Assembly: GCA_009694805.1 (NCBI GenBank) | Contig: SICM01000030.1 | Coordinates: forward strand, 1-34,338 | Reading direction: 5' to 3' | DNA length: 34,338 bases | From: Candidatus Latescibacterota bacterium | GTDB taxonomy: Bacteria; Latescibacterota; UBA2968; SICM01 | Part shown: positions 15,380 to 22,672 of the stretch, in pieces | Numbering within the stretch: position 1 is the stretch's first letter | Layout of the letters: every line of letters begins with the position of its first letter | The notes under the pieces: generated by a model | Told to the model about the DNA's origin: nothing | Databases searched by the model: none | What the model saw: the letters and a program-made list of their open reading frames with translations, nothing else | Position numbers and translations under genes: made by a program

Positions 15380-15967
15380 ATGTTATTGGACAGCATCAAG
15401 GCCCCCTGCGTCGCGGATCTGGTGAGGCGGCTGGAGGAGCGGTTGCCCCCTCTGGAACCGAAGGGCGCGGCGGATACCGAGATCCAGCAGGCGCTCGACA
15501 GCACCCCTCTAGAACGCCTCTTTGAGGGGGAGTCCATTGTGTCAGAGGACTTTGCGCGTGCGGTACAGAGTGGTCTTTATCTCTGGAACGACTGTCTCGA
15601 TGCCTCTCACAAGCTTTCGCAGAAGATCGAGACCGAGACGGGGAGTTACTGGCATGCCGTCATGCATCGCCGGGAGCCGGACTATTCTAACAGCAAACAC
15701 TGGTGGCGAAGGGTCGGCGAACATCCCCTGTTTCCGGAGGTCCGGGCCTCGGCGCTGAGGGTCCTTTCAAACGCTGAAAGCGGGTGGGGCCTGGAGACGC
15801 GCAAGCGTCTGGAAGCGAGCGACGGATGGCTGCCGTTTGACTTCGTAGACTGGTGCGAGGCCTGCGCGACGGGCCGGCTTGCGGAGGCCAGACCGATTCT
15901 CGAACAGATCCAGCTTGAAGAGATCAAACGGCTGATGGCGTATTCCTATCGGCGCGCTGTCCGCTGA
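15380..15967 (+). CDS. Conserved protein of unknown function upstream of holA
   Basis: A 195-residue, probably soluble protein. The start MLLDSIKAPCVADLVRRLEE has GGGAGG 8 nt upstream. The reading from 15194 runs through the heptad array and is rejected. The central segment SGLYLWNDCLDASHKLSQ, then TGSYWHAVMHRREPDYSN and KHWWRRVGEHPLF, is rich in His, Trp, Arg and Asp. It looks like a conserved active-site or ligand-binding patch; I recall similar uncharacterised proteins in other bacteria but can name no family. The tail contains FDFVDWCEACATG. The stop codon overlaps the holA ATG by one base, so it is co-translated with a replication gene. Confidence 0.75.
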   Translation: MLLDSIKAPCVADLVRRLEERLPPLEPKGAADTEIQQALDSTPLERLFEGESIVSEDFARAVQSGLYLWNDCLDASHKLSQKIETETGSYWHAVMHRREPDYSNSKHWWRRVGEHPLFPEVRASALRVLSNAESGWGLETRKRLEASDGWLPFDFVDWCEACATGRLAEARPILEQIQLEEIKRLMAYSYRRAVR

Positions 15968-16965
15968 TGCCCGCTCTGAACCTCAAAGCGTTCGAGGCTG
16001 AGGTCCGCTCCGGCAAGGTCGGTTCGCTGTATCTGCTGGTCGGGGAGGAGACCTACCTGAGAGAGAAGGCCCTCAACACCCTCATCGAGGCGGCCCTGGA
16101 ACCCGGGATCAGGCCGTTCAACCTGGATGTTTTCCGGGGGGGAGAGACGCCTCCCGGAGAGATCGCGGACCGCATCCTGTCTTTTCCGATGATGGCGCCC
16201 CGCCGGGTCGTGGTCGTCAAGGGGTGTGACGAACTGAATGAGAACGCCACTCGGCTCCTGCTCCCCCTGCTGGAATCTCCTTCCGAGACGACAACGGTCG
16301 TCTTCGTCGGCGACAAGGTGGACGGGCGGAAAAAGTTTTTTGCAACCCTGCAAAAGACGGCCCGCACCGTGGAATTCAAGCCGCTGTGGGACCGGGATGT
16401 CGCCCCCTGGGTTCAGGAGCGCGTACGGGCCTCTGGAAAACGCATCTCGCAGGAGGCGATGCGCCTTTTTTGCGAGCGGGCCGGGACCGATCTGGGCGTC
16501 CTGGCCGGAGAGATTGATAAACTCACTGTTTTCATTGGAGATCGGAATTCCATCGAGAAGGAGGATGTGGCGCACGTCGTCGGGTTTTCGGAGGAAAGCA
16601 ACATCTTTGACCTGACGGATGCCGTCGGGGCCAAGGATGCCGGACAGGCGCTGTTCGTCCTGATGCGTATTTTAGAGGCCGGGGAGCGTGGGGGGGGTAT
16701 CCTCTGGCAGTTGACCCAGCACGTTCATCGGCTGATGAAGGTCAAGACGCTCAAAGATTCGAGGGTTTCTGAGAAGGATCTGCCTGGCCGGCTGACCCTG
16801 CCTCCTTACGTTGCGACCAAGTACGTCAACCAGGCCCGGAATTTTTCCTATTCGGACCTCTGGGGCGCTTATGAGGCCCTCGTGAACGCTGAAGATCACC
16901 TCAAGTCCGGGTATCAGACCGAAGAGATCGTCCTCCAGTTGCTCGTGAGGGCATTGTGCAGATAA
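15967..16965 (+). CDS. holA: DNA polymerase III subunit delta
   Basis: A 332-residue clamp-loader subunit that opens the beta sliding clamp. The start MPALNLKAFEAEVRSGKVGS leads into the family motif LYLLVGEETYLREKALNTLI. The degenerate AAA+ domain continues with RRVVVVKGCDEL and VVFVGDKVDGRKKFF, followed by the lid (ISQEAMRLFCERAGTDLGVL) and the C-terminal collar domain ending in TEEIVLQLLVRALCR. Length is typical. Its ATG overlaps the upstream stop by one base, and heptad hairpin DNA follows the stop directly. Confidence 0.95.
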   Translation: MPALNLKAFEAEVRSGKVGSLYLLVGEETYLREKALNTLIEAALEPGIRPFNLDVFRGGETPPGEIADRILSFPMMAPRRVVVVKGCDELNENATRLLLPLLESPSETTTVVFVGDKVDGRKKFFATLQKTARTVEFKPLWDRDVAPWVQERVRASGKRISQEAMRLFCERAGTDLGVLAGEIDKLTVFIGDRNSIEKEDVAHVVGFSEESNIFDLTDAVGAKDAGQALFVLMRILEAGERGGGILWQLTQHVHRLMKVKTLKDSRVSEKDLPGRLTLPPYVATKYVNQARNFSYSDLWGAYEALVNAEDHLKSGYQTEEIVLQLLVRALCR

Positions 16966-16969
16966 AACA

Positions 16970-17027
16970 GGGATCAGGGGTCAGGGGTTGGGGATTGGGT
17001 CCCCCTAACCCCCAACCCCTACCCCCC
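16970..17027. terminator. Terminator-like hairpin built from inverted heptad repeats after holA
   Basis: Left heptads GGGATCA, GGGGTCA, GGGGTTG and GGGATTG (16970-16997) face right-hand heptads of CCCCCTAACCC/CCCAACC/CCTACCC type (17001-17027). GGGGTTGGGG pairs with CCCCAACCCC, making a long GC-rich stem. It starts 5 bases after the holA stop. No U-tract follows, so termination is inferred only from position and structure. Confidence 0.6.
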
Positions 17028-17051
17028 GTCTCTGCCTCTGGTTTTTGTCCC

Positions 17052-17080
17052 TTGACAGCGGGGTATAAATTCGATAGATT
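17052..17080 (+). promoter_or_regulatory. Sigma70-type promoter for trxA
   Basis: A consensus TTGACA (17052-17057), a 17-nt spacer and TAGATT (17075-17080, 4/6 match) precede trxA. The predicted leader is about 80 nt. The spacing is the same as in the selenoprotein promoter. Confidence 0.55.
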
Positions 17081-17165
17081 CATCCTAAGTTTTTGCGATG
17101 CCTCGTGGCTTTCCGAGTCTTTGTGAATATCAGCCCATCATTCTATAGAAAGGCGGTGAACGTCC

Positions 17166-17489
17166 TTGGGAAAACCCGTGGTGGTGACCGACGCCACCTT
17201 TTCGGATGAGGTCCTGAAGTCCCCTCATCCGGTTCTTGTCGATTTCTGGGCGACCTGGTGCGGCCCTTGCCGGGCGATCGCCCCGATGGTGGAAGAGATT
17301 GCCAGCGAATACGAGGGGCGCGTCAAGGTCTGCAAACTCGACGTGGACACGGAGCAGAAGACGGCCGAAGCGTACGGCATTCGGAGCATTCCGACCCTTT
17401 TGATCTTCAAGGAGGGGAAAGTGGCCACGCAGGTGGTAGGGGCCGTGCCCAAACCTCATCTCATCGAAAAGATCGAATCTGTTTTGTAA
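17166..17489 (+). CDS. trxA: Thioredoxin
   Basis: A 107-residue thioredoxin with the active site [17 protein letters not shown], the cis-proline in [12 protein letters not shown] and the C-terminal glycine [10 protein letters not shown]. It is a cytosolic disulfide reductase. The start is a TTG at 17166 and the ribosome binding site is weak (AAAGGCGGTGA). It stands alone, with its own promoter upstream and a hairpin terminator downstream. Confidence 0.95.
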   Translation: MGKPVVVTDATFSDEVLKSPHPVLVDFWATWCGPCRAIAPMVEEIASEYEGRVKVCKLDVDTEQKTAEAYGIRSIPTLLIFKEGKVATQVVGAVPKPHLIEKIESVL

Positions 17490-17517
17490 GGTAACCGCTT
17501 AGATCGCCAAGCAAAGC

Positions 17518-17554
17518 AAGGGGAACGGACGGTGCGCCGGCGTTCCCCTTCTCT
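17518..17554 (+). terminator. Intrinsic terminator of trxA
   Basis: AAGGGGAACG (17518-17527) pairs perfectly with CGTTCCCCTT (17541-17550) around a 13-nt GC-rich loop. CTCTTTTATT follows. This is a good Rho-independent terminator 28 bases after the trxA stop. Confidence 0.75.
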
Positions 17555-17555
17555 T

Positions 17556-17612
17556 TTATTAACCGCGAATTTATTAACCGCGAAGGCAGAAATCCGCAGA
17601 TTACGCAGAAGG
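17556..17612. repeat. 15-bp direct repeat and CGCAGA repeats before glyS
   Basis: TTATTAACCGCGAA occurs at 17556-17569 and again at 17571-17584. GCAGAAATCC, GCAGATTAC and GCAGAAGGT follow at 9-10 base steps. It resembles the TTAACCGCAGATG repeat after the selenoprotein gene (824-860). Together with the trxA terminator it fills the trxA-glyS spacer. Confidence 0.6.
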
Positions 17613-17625
17613 TATGGAGGCGCTC

Positions 17626-19065
17626 ATGGCGCAGCAGAAGACGGATGTGATGGAGAAGCTGGTCTCCCTGTCTAAAAGAAGGGGGTTTGTGTTCCAGAGC
17701 AGTGAGATCTATGGCGGTACCGGGTCGTGCTGGGACTACGGCCCCCTCGGCGTGGAGTTGAAGCAGAACATCAAACGCGTGTGGTGGCGGGATTTTGTGC
17801 AGGCGCGCGCCGACATGGTGGGCATCGACGCCTCCATCCTGATGCATCCCACCGTGTGGAAGGCGAGCGGGCACCTCGACCACTTCACCGATCCCATGGT
17901 CGATTGCCGGGCGTGCAAGCTGCGCTTCCGCGCCGACCACGTCGACGCCATCCCCTGGGTCCATTACTGCGCGGCGACCAAGGGGAACAAGTTCACCATC
18001 GCCGGTGGCGAGCCGTGCCATCATTGCGAGCAGCGCCGGACGCTCTGCCCGGCGTGCGGCAAGGGCGAGCTGACCCCACCCAGGCAGTTCAACCTGATGT
18101 TCAAGACCTTCATGGGGCCGGTCGAGGAGGACGCCGCCGTCGCCTACCTCCGTCCCGAGACGGCGCAGGCGATGTTCGTCAATTTCGAAAACGTGCTCCA
18201 GTCCATGCGGCTCAAGCTGCCGTTCGGGATCGCCCAGGTGGGCCGGTCCTTCCGGAATGAGATCACGCCCGGCAACTTCATCTTCCGGACGCGCGAATTC
18301 GAACAGATGGAGATCGAATACTTCGTCAACCCTCACGAAACCGTGGAGGGCCGCCCTGCGGATGAGTACTGGCACGACCGCTGGATCGCGGACTGCCTGG
18401 ACTGGTTCCGCCGCTACGGGTTGGGCGAGGAGAACATCCGGCTGCGCGAGCACGACCCGGACGAGCTGTCCCACTACTCCAAGCGGACGGTGGACATCGA
18501 CTTTCACTACCCCATCGGCTGGAGCGAGTTGATGGGGGTCGCCAACCGCACCGATTTCGACCTGAAGCAGCACGCCCAGTGGAGCGGGAAATCGCTGACC
18601 TATTTCGACGAGGGGCGCCATGAGCATGTCGTGCCCTACGTGATCGAGCCGGCGGCCGGCGTGGACCGCGCCCTCCTGGCCTTCATGTCCGATGCCTATC
18701 GCGAAGAGGAGGTGCGGGGTGAGAAGCGCGTGGTGTTGCGGTTCCATCCCGAGCTGGCCCCGATCAAGGTCGCCGTGTTCCCGCTGGTCAACCGGGACGG
18801 CATGCCCGAGATCGCCCGGAAGGTGGAGGCGGGCCTCCGGCCCTATCTCAATGTCTTCTACGACGACAGCGGGGCGGTGGGCCGGCGTTACCGCCGGATG
18901 GACGAGGTGGGGACGCCCTACTGCGTCACGGTGGACTCGCAGACGCTTCAGGATGAGACGGTCACGGTGCGGGACCGGGATTCGATGGAGCAGGTCCGCG
19001 TGCCCATCGCCGGGCTGAGGGCGCACGTGGAGGAGCGGATGGGGGCGTGGAAGAGGCCGGTGTGA
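17626..19065 (+). CDS. glyS: Glycyl-tRNA synthetase (class II, dimeric type)
   Basis: A 479-residue single-chain glycyl-tRNA synthetase. Near the N-terminus are SKRRGFVFQSSEIYGGT and DYGPLGVELKQNIKRVWW. A zinc-ribbon-like insert has DCRACKLRFRA and LCPACGKGE. Class II motif 2 is in IAQVGRSFRNEITPGNFIFR, followed by REFEQMEIEYF. Motif 3 is in VIEPAAGVDRALLAFM, and the anticodon-binding domain starts at APIKVAVFPLVN. The ATG at 17626 is preferred because GGAGG lies 5 nt upstream; an ATG four codons earlier is possible. This is the alpha2 form, not the glyQ/glyS heterotetramer. Codon choice looks more C/G-ending (CGC, GCC) than in holA, possibly a sign of transfer. Confidence 0.95.
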   Translation: MAQQKTDVMEKLVSLSKRRGFVFQSSEIYGGTGSCWDYGPLGVELKQNIKRVWWRDFVQARADMVGIDASILMHPTVWKASGHLDHFTDPMVDCRACKLRFRADHVDAIPWVHYCAATKGNKFTIAGGEPCHHCEQRRTLCPACGKGELTPPRQFNLMFKTFMGPVEEDAAVAYLRPETAQAMFVNFENVLQSMRLKLPFGIAQVGRSFRNEITPGNFIFRTREFEQMEIEYFVNPHETVEGRPADEYWHDRWIADCLDWFRRYGLGEENIRLREHDPDELSHYSKRTVDIDFHYPIGWSELMGVANRTDFDLKQHAQWSGKSLTYFDEGRHEHVVPYVIEPAAGVDRALLAFMSDAYREEEVRGEKRVVLRFHPELAPIKVAVFPLVNRDGMPEIARKVEAGLRPYLNVFYDDSGAVGRRYRRMDEVGTPYCVTVDSQTLQDETVTVRDRDSMEQVRVPIAGLRAHVEERMGAWKRPV

Positions 19066-19113
19066 GGGGACGGGATGCTCATCTCCTCTACGTTCCGGCT
19101 CAGCGTCCCTTTT

Positions 19114-19314
19114 GCCACTTTCTTTAGAAGAAAGTGGCGCAAAGAATCGCGCTCATGCGCCGCGCGGGCTGGGCGCGCCGTACTCTGTCCAGTGGCGTAA
19201 TCCAGGTCCCGTGAAAGGACGAGCCCCCTCCGCCGCACCCCCGCGCTGCTTCGCATCGCTCGTACCCCATCTTGCCTGAACGGACATCTTGCTTGAAAGC
19301 CGGGACGGCGCGCC
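19114..19314 (+). repeat. Composite structured repeat, copy C (type 2 tail)
   Basis: The shared 5' module starts with GCCACTTTCTT (19114-19124), loop TAG, AAGAAAGTGGC (19128-19138), then CAAAGAA and a GC-rich run. GGCGCGCCGT (19172-19181) and its exact reverse complement ACGGCGCGCC (19305-19314) close the 3' module. The tail shares GTACTCTGT, GCTCGTACCCCA, TGCCTGAACGGAC and TGCTTGAAAGC with copy D. It fills most of the 293 bases between glyS and the next gene, whose frame extends falsely into it. Confidence 0.85.
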
Positions 19315-19358
19315 TCTCAGCGCTATCGCGCTTCTTGTTTTCGGTGAAGGGAGTTAGA

Positions 19359-21002
19359 TTGGTTCTAACCTTCAGGCGAAAAGGGGGTGACCTGGTCGCC
19401 GGGAACCGGCGGGCACGGTTGACGCTTGCGGCCGTCAGCGGGGGCTCCCTGGAAGAGGAGGCGTGTCTGTCGGAGTCGGCGGACCTGAACGTCTCCGTTG
19501 CGCTGAGGGGGGGACGGGTCTGTGACCTCCGCCTGCTGGCTGACGGGGCGCCGGTCGCCTGTTCGCGGGAGGGGAATCGCCTCTGGGGGAGGTTCGCCCC
19601 TGGCCCGCGCGTGGGCGAGGTCCGGTTTGAGGTGGTGGCCGACGGGGGTGTGGCGCTGGCGGCCGGGGTCGAGGTCCGGCCCGCCAAGTTGGACTACCGG
19701 ACGCATTTTGAGGCGATGCGGGCCGATATCGAGGCGACCTGCCGTTCCCTGCTCTACCGGATGCCCGGCGGGGTCCGGGTGCGCCGGTCTGCGGTTCCGT
19801 CAGAGGAACCGTCCGCCGCCGAGTATCTGGGCCTTCTGGAGGGGCTGTTCGCGGACCTCGCGCAGACCGTGGAGGCGATCCTGCGCTCCCCGCGCCGCCG
19901 GCTGACCCGCTGTCCCACGGTCGTGGAGGTCTCCCGCGCCCGTGGCGGGACCCCGAAGGCGCTGGAATGGGTCGTCCGAACGCCGTCGGTCTGGGTCCCT
20001 GCCCCTCCCCAGGGGACTTCTGTCAGACCCCTGCGATCCGGCCGGGGCGAGGTGTACTATCGGGCTGTCCGGGAAGACGTGCCGCACGTGGAGACGGATG
20101 GCCTGGAAAACCGGCTTCTGCGGCATGTCCTCGTGACCCTCCGGAGGCGGCTGAAACGCCTTGTGGAGAGGGCCTCCGGCACAGACCCTCGAACGCGATG
20201 GGCCGAGGGCCGGAAGCTGTCCCGCGTGGAGGCGTGGCTGCGGGCCGATCTGTTCCGGAACCTCTCCTCCTGTTCATCCCCCTTCGATGCCCTGCCGGGG
20301 ATGCTGGATGCCCGGTACCTGCGCGTCCTGCGCATCCACCGGGACCTCTCCCGGGGCCTCGGGGACCTGCGGGGCAGGCCCTTCGAGGTCTCCTTTCGAG
20401 ATACCCCGGAACTCTACGAATACTGGGTGTACCTCAAGCTGGTGGAGATTTTCCTCTCTCTCGGCTTCGTCCCCCTCGAACCCCTTTCCTTTCTCCGTCT
20501 CTCCGAAGATGCCCTTCAGATCTCCCTTGGACACGGGCTCGACTTCGCGGTGCGTCTCGCTTCGCCGGAGGGGCTTCGGGCGACGCTGTTCTACAACCGG
20601 ACCTATACGACCCGGAGCCGGGCCAGCCTCACGCACGACATGCGGCCGGACGTGGTGTGCGAGGTGGAGAAGGGGGACAGGAAGACGGCGTGGGTCTTTG
20701 ACGCCAAATACCGGAGGGCCCGGGACGCCGGGTGCTGGGGGCCGACGCAGGAGGACATCGACCAGATGCACACCTATCGGGACGGGATCGGGAGGTTGCG
20801 CGAGGATGGGAGGTTCGAAAGGCTGATGGACGGGGCCTACGTCCTGTTCCCGGCGGAGTGGGACGAGGCCTACCTGGCGCATCGGTTCTGGCGCAGCGTC
20901 GCGCACGGGATCGGGGGTTTTCCGCTGATGCCGGGGGATGCGCGGACGACGGGGCACCTGCGGGAATGGCTCGAAAAAACCCTTATGCTGGTTTTTCGAT
21001 GA
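19359..21002 (+). CDS. DUF2357-type protein with PD-(D/E)XK nuclease domain (McrC-like)
   Basis: A 547-residue soluble protein. The N-terminal half (about residues 1-170) is beta-rich and Arg/Gly-rich. The middle has VETDGLENRLLRHVLVTL. The C-terminal domain has TPELYEYWVYLKLVEIFLSL, then the nuclease core HDMRPDVVCEVE and WVFDAKYRRA, where RPD...DAK matches the PD-(D/E)XK pattern, and a later helix with DIDQMHTYRDG. This arrangement is known for DUF2357/DUF524 proteins, relatives of McrC of modification-dependent restriction, which normally pair with an McrB-like AAA+ GTPase. No such partner is in the window. The start is TTG 19359 with AAGGGAG upstream; the longer frame comes from repeat C. 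The stop overlaps the next gene. Confidence 0.75.
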   Translation: MVLTFRRKGGDLVAGNRRARLTLAAVSGGSLEEEACLSESADLNVSVALRGGRVCDLRLLADGAPVACSREGNRLWGRFAPGPRVGEVRFEVVADGGVALAAGVEVRPAKLDYRTHFEAMRADIEATCRSLLYRMPGGVRVRRSAVPSEEPSAAEYLGLLEGLFADLAQTVEAILRSPRRRLTRCPTVVEVSRARGGTPKALEWVVRTPSVWVPAPPQGTSVRPLRSGRGEVYYRAVREDVPHVETDGLENRLLRHVLVTLRRRLKRLVERASGTDPRTRWAEGRKLSRVEAWLRADLFRNLSSCSSPFDALPGMLDARYLRVLRIHRDLSRGLGDLRGRPFEVSFRDTPELYEYWVYLKLVEIFLSLGFVPLEPLSFLRLSEDALQISLGHGLDFAVRLASPEGLRATLFYNRTYTTRSRASLTHDMRPDVVCEVEKGDRKTAWVFDAKYRRARDAGCWGPTQEDIDQMHTYRDGIGRLREDGRFERLMDGAYVLFPAEWDEAYLAHRFWRSVAHGIGGFPLMPGDARTTGHLREWLEKTLMLVFR

Positions 21003-21262
21003 CCGATACCCAACTGTTACAGGAGCTGGAGGCCCTGGCCGAACGGCTGTCCGTCGAGGTCTCGATCGGGAATCTGGACGGCTCACCCGGAGGGCTGTGC
21101 CGACACCGGGGGAAGCAGCGCCTGCTCGTGGAGCGGCGTCTGAGCGTGCGGGAGCGGGTGGAGGTCTTTCTCAGGGCGTTTTCTCAGATGTCTCTGGAGG
21201 ACGTGTTCGTGGTGCCGGAGGTGAGGGAGAGGATCGAGGAGAAGAGAAGGGAGCAGGGGTGA
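20999..21262 (+). CDS. Small protein partner of the DUF2357 nuclease
   Basis: An 87-residue, highly charged protein of unknown function. It starts MTDTQLLQELEALAERLSVE and contains SPGGLCRHRGKQRLLVERRL followed by SVRERVEVFLRAFSQM and VFVVPEVRERIEEKRRE. Its ATG overlaps the nuclease stop in an ATGA, so the two are translationally coupled. The single cysteine lies in a glycine/arginine-rich turn. I recall similar short hypothetical proteins in other bacteria but can name no family. The long frame from 20732 is a shadow of the nuclease gene. A heptad hairpin follows its stop. Confidence 0.7.
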   Translation: MTDTQLLQELEALAERLSVEVSIGNLDGSPGGLCRHRGKQRLLVERRLSVRERVEVFLRAFSQMSLEDVFVVPEVRERIEEKRREQG

Positions 21263-21333
21263 GGGGTCAGGGGTCAGGAAAAGCAAAGAGGACAGGTCTT
21301 TGTTCTTCCCTGGCCCCCGACCCCTGACCCCCG
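21255..21333. terminator. Bidirectional hairpin of inverted heptad repeats
   Basis: AGGGGTG, AGGGGTC and AGGGGTC (21255-21275) face CTGGCCC, CCGACCC and CTGACCC (21310-21330). GGGGTCAGGGGTC (21263-21275) and GACCCCTGACCCC (21319-21331) form a perfect 13-bp stem with a 43-nt loop. It lies exactly between convergent stop codons (21262 and 21337), the position of a two-way terminator. Confidence 0.7.
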
Positions 21334-21336
21334 GTT

Positions 21337-22311
21337 TCAGATGTACCTGATGTTCTTGCCAAGCGTGGCGACGGTCTCGCCGGCTGCGACCATCGGGTAG
21401 AGGGATTTGGACCAGAAGATGGTCTCGTGGGGAGCGCGCAGGGTCTCCAGGACGTTTCCGAAGGGGTCGGTGATGTGGGCCACGACCTCCTCAGTCTGGA
21501 GGTGGGCATAGAGGTCGGCCTGGTACTCGATGAAGCCGCCCCGGTTGGACAGGAGGGGGATGAAGGCATCCACCACGATCTGACGCTCCGGGATTCGGGG
21601 CCGGCCCGGTAGCATGTTATAGTGCCGCAGGACGTTCTCGACGCCGGTCACGCCCTTGCCGATGCTGGAGGCGTCCCACCCGTGGCATCCCCCCAGCTCC
21701 GGGTCGATGGTCGGGATGCCGCGCTCTGGCGCGGCCCGCGCGAGCTGGCCTTCCGGCCCTTCGCTGTCCAGGATGTAGCCGATGCCGAAGACCCGAGCCA
21801 GTTCGAAGCTGTCCCGGTGGTAGCGTTTGCGGCGGTCCACCCGGACCCGGACTTCGTCGATCATCGGGCGCACCCCGCCCTGGTGGAGGTCGATGCAGAG
21901 GTCCGCCTGGAGGACGGCCTTATGGAAGATCTGATGGGCGATGCGTTCGGAGGAGGTTCCGTCCGGGTGGCCTGGAAAGCAGCGGTTCATCTTCTTTCCG
22001 TCCACGGGGCTGAAGGCCTGCCGGTGGTGGAAGGCGTGGGTATTGACGATGAGGACGGCGATGATCCCGCCGCGCAGCCGGGCCGGTTCGACCCGGCGGA
22101 GGATCTGCCGGATGACGGCGATGCCGTTCAGTTCGTCCCCGTCGCTGACGGCCTGGAGGTAGAGGAGGGGGCCGTCCTCCTTCCCGTTGAGGAGGGCCAC
22201 GGGGAGGCGGGCGGGCGTCCCGTCCTGCATCTCCGCGATCTCCCAGTAGCCCTGGACCGCGGTCCCTGGCGCGGCGGAGAGGTGCTCGACGCGCAGAACA
22301 TTTTGGCTCAA
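21337..22311 (-). CDS. M14-type deacylase (succinylglutamate desuccinylase/aspartoacylase family)
   Basis: A 324-residue zinc-hydrolase-like protein. Family landmarks are LPVALLNGKEDGPLLYLQA, the first metal motif, VLIVNTHAFHHRQAFSPVDG, MNRCFPGHPDGTSSERIA, the second metal motif CIDLHQGG, and TIDPELGGC with a glutamate in the catalytic position. In AstE/AspA proteins the first motif is HGxE; here it reads SDGDELNG, so the zinc-binding histidine is aspartate. The C-terminal beta domain (FIPLLSNRGGFIEY) is typical. The substrate is unknown: such proteins remove acyl groups from amino acids or amines. The start is a TTG without a clear ribosome binding site. Composite repeat B lies 65 bases upstream. 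Confidence 0.8.
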   Translation of the reverse strand: MSQNVLRVEHLSAAPGTAVQGYWEIAEMQDGTPARLPVALLNGKEDGPLLYLQAVSDGDELNGIAVIRQILRRVEPARLRGGIIAVLIVNTHAFHHRQAFSPVDGKKMNRCFPGHPDGTSSERIAHQIFHKAVLQADLCIDLHQGGVRPMIDEVRVRVDRRKRYHRDSFELARVFGIGYILDSEGPEGQLARAAPERGIPTIDPELGGCHGWDASSIGKGVTGVENVLRHYNMLPGRPRIPERQIVVDAFIPLLSNRGGFIEYQADLYAHLQTEEVVAHITDPFGNVLETLRAPHETIFWSKSLYPMVAAGETVATLGKNIRYI

Positions 22312-22672
22312 AGTTGGGGTCTCCGAAAGGGGATAGAAGAAGGAAGCTCACTCAGGGCCTTCCTTACCGGCCTTTCCCACCTTTCTTGCTCGTGCAAGAA
22401 AGGTGGGGCCAAAGAAACACGCGCCTCAAGCGCCGGCGGGGCTTGGCGCGCCGCAACCTTGACGTTCAGTTGACGCACGCCATGATATGCCCCCGGAAAG
22501 TGGGTTGCTTCTGCTGGACGCCTGCGGTGAGGGTTTCTGGCGTCGCGCCCTCTCAGGGCAGAGTTCTGTGGCCCGCTCAGAGATATGGGTAAAGAGCAAG
22601 AGTACTGGAAGGGGTGCGGGAATTTACATTGAGATCTTCAGGGTGTCAACAGTTCTCTCGGAGAAGAAGCCC
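22312..22672. other. Divergent intergenic region holding repeat B
   Basis: This gene-free region separates the M14 gene (-) from thiE (+). Repeat copy B takes 22376-22549. The remaining 120 bases before thiE contain no convincing promoter, and the TPP riboswitch cores are missing. The open frame from 22487 to the thiE start is repeat-derived. Confidence 0.6.
22376..22549 (+). repeat. Composite structured repeat, copy B (type 1 tail)
   Basis: The hairpin is CCCACCTTTCTTGC (22376-22389), loop TCGT, GCAAGAAAGGTGGG (22394-22407). CCAAAGAA and a GC-rich run follow. The 3' module is closed by GGCGCGCCGC (22445-22454) and GCGTCGCGCC (22540-22549), pairing at 9 of 10 positions. The tail matches copy A (ACGTTCAGT, TGCTTCTGCTGGACGCCTG, GGGTTTCTGGCG). 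Confidence 0.85.

Noticed and set aside
15283-15537. Minus-strand ORF containing a repeated NHEPRTT peptide
   Set aside because: The repeat peptide is only the heptad array translated on the other strand. The rest is antisense to the gene at 15380 and there is no ribosome binding site.
17490-17625. T-box leader before glyS
   Set aside because: No T-box TGGNACCGCG motif is seen; the region holds the trxA terminator and short repeats.
19272-19358. Longer N-terminus of the DUF2357 protein (MPERTSCLKAG...)
   Set aside because: The same peptide is encoded by repeat copy D, so it comes from the composite element, not from the gene. A TTG with AAGGGAG upstream starts the real frame.
22550-22672. 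TPP riboswitch before thiE
   Set aside because: A GGGGTGC-like string is present, but the CTGAGA and CCTGATCTGG cores are missing and nothing folds in the required way.
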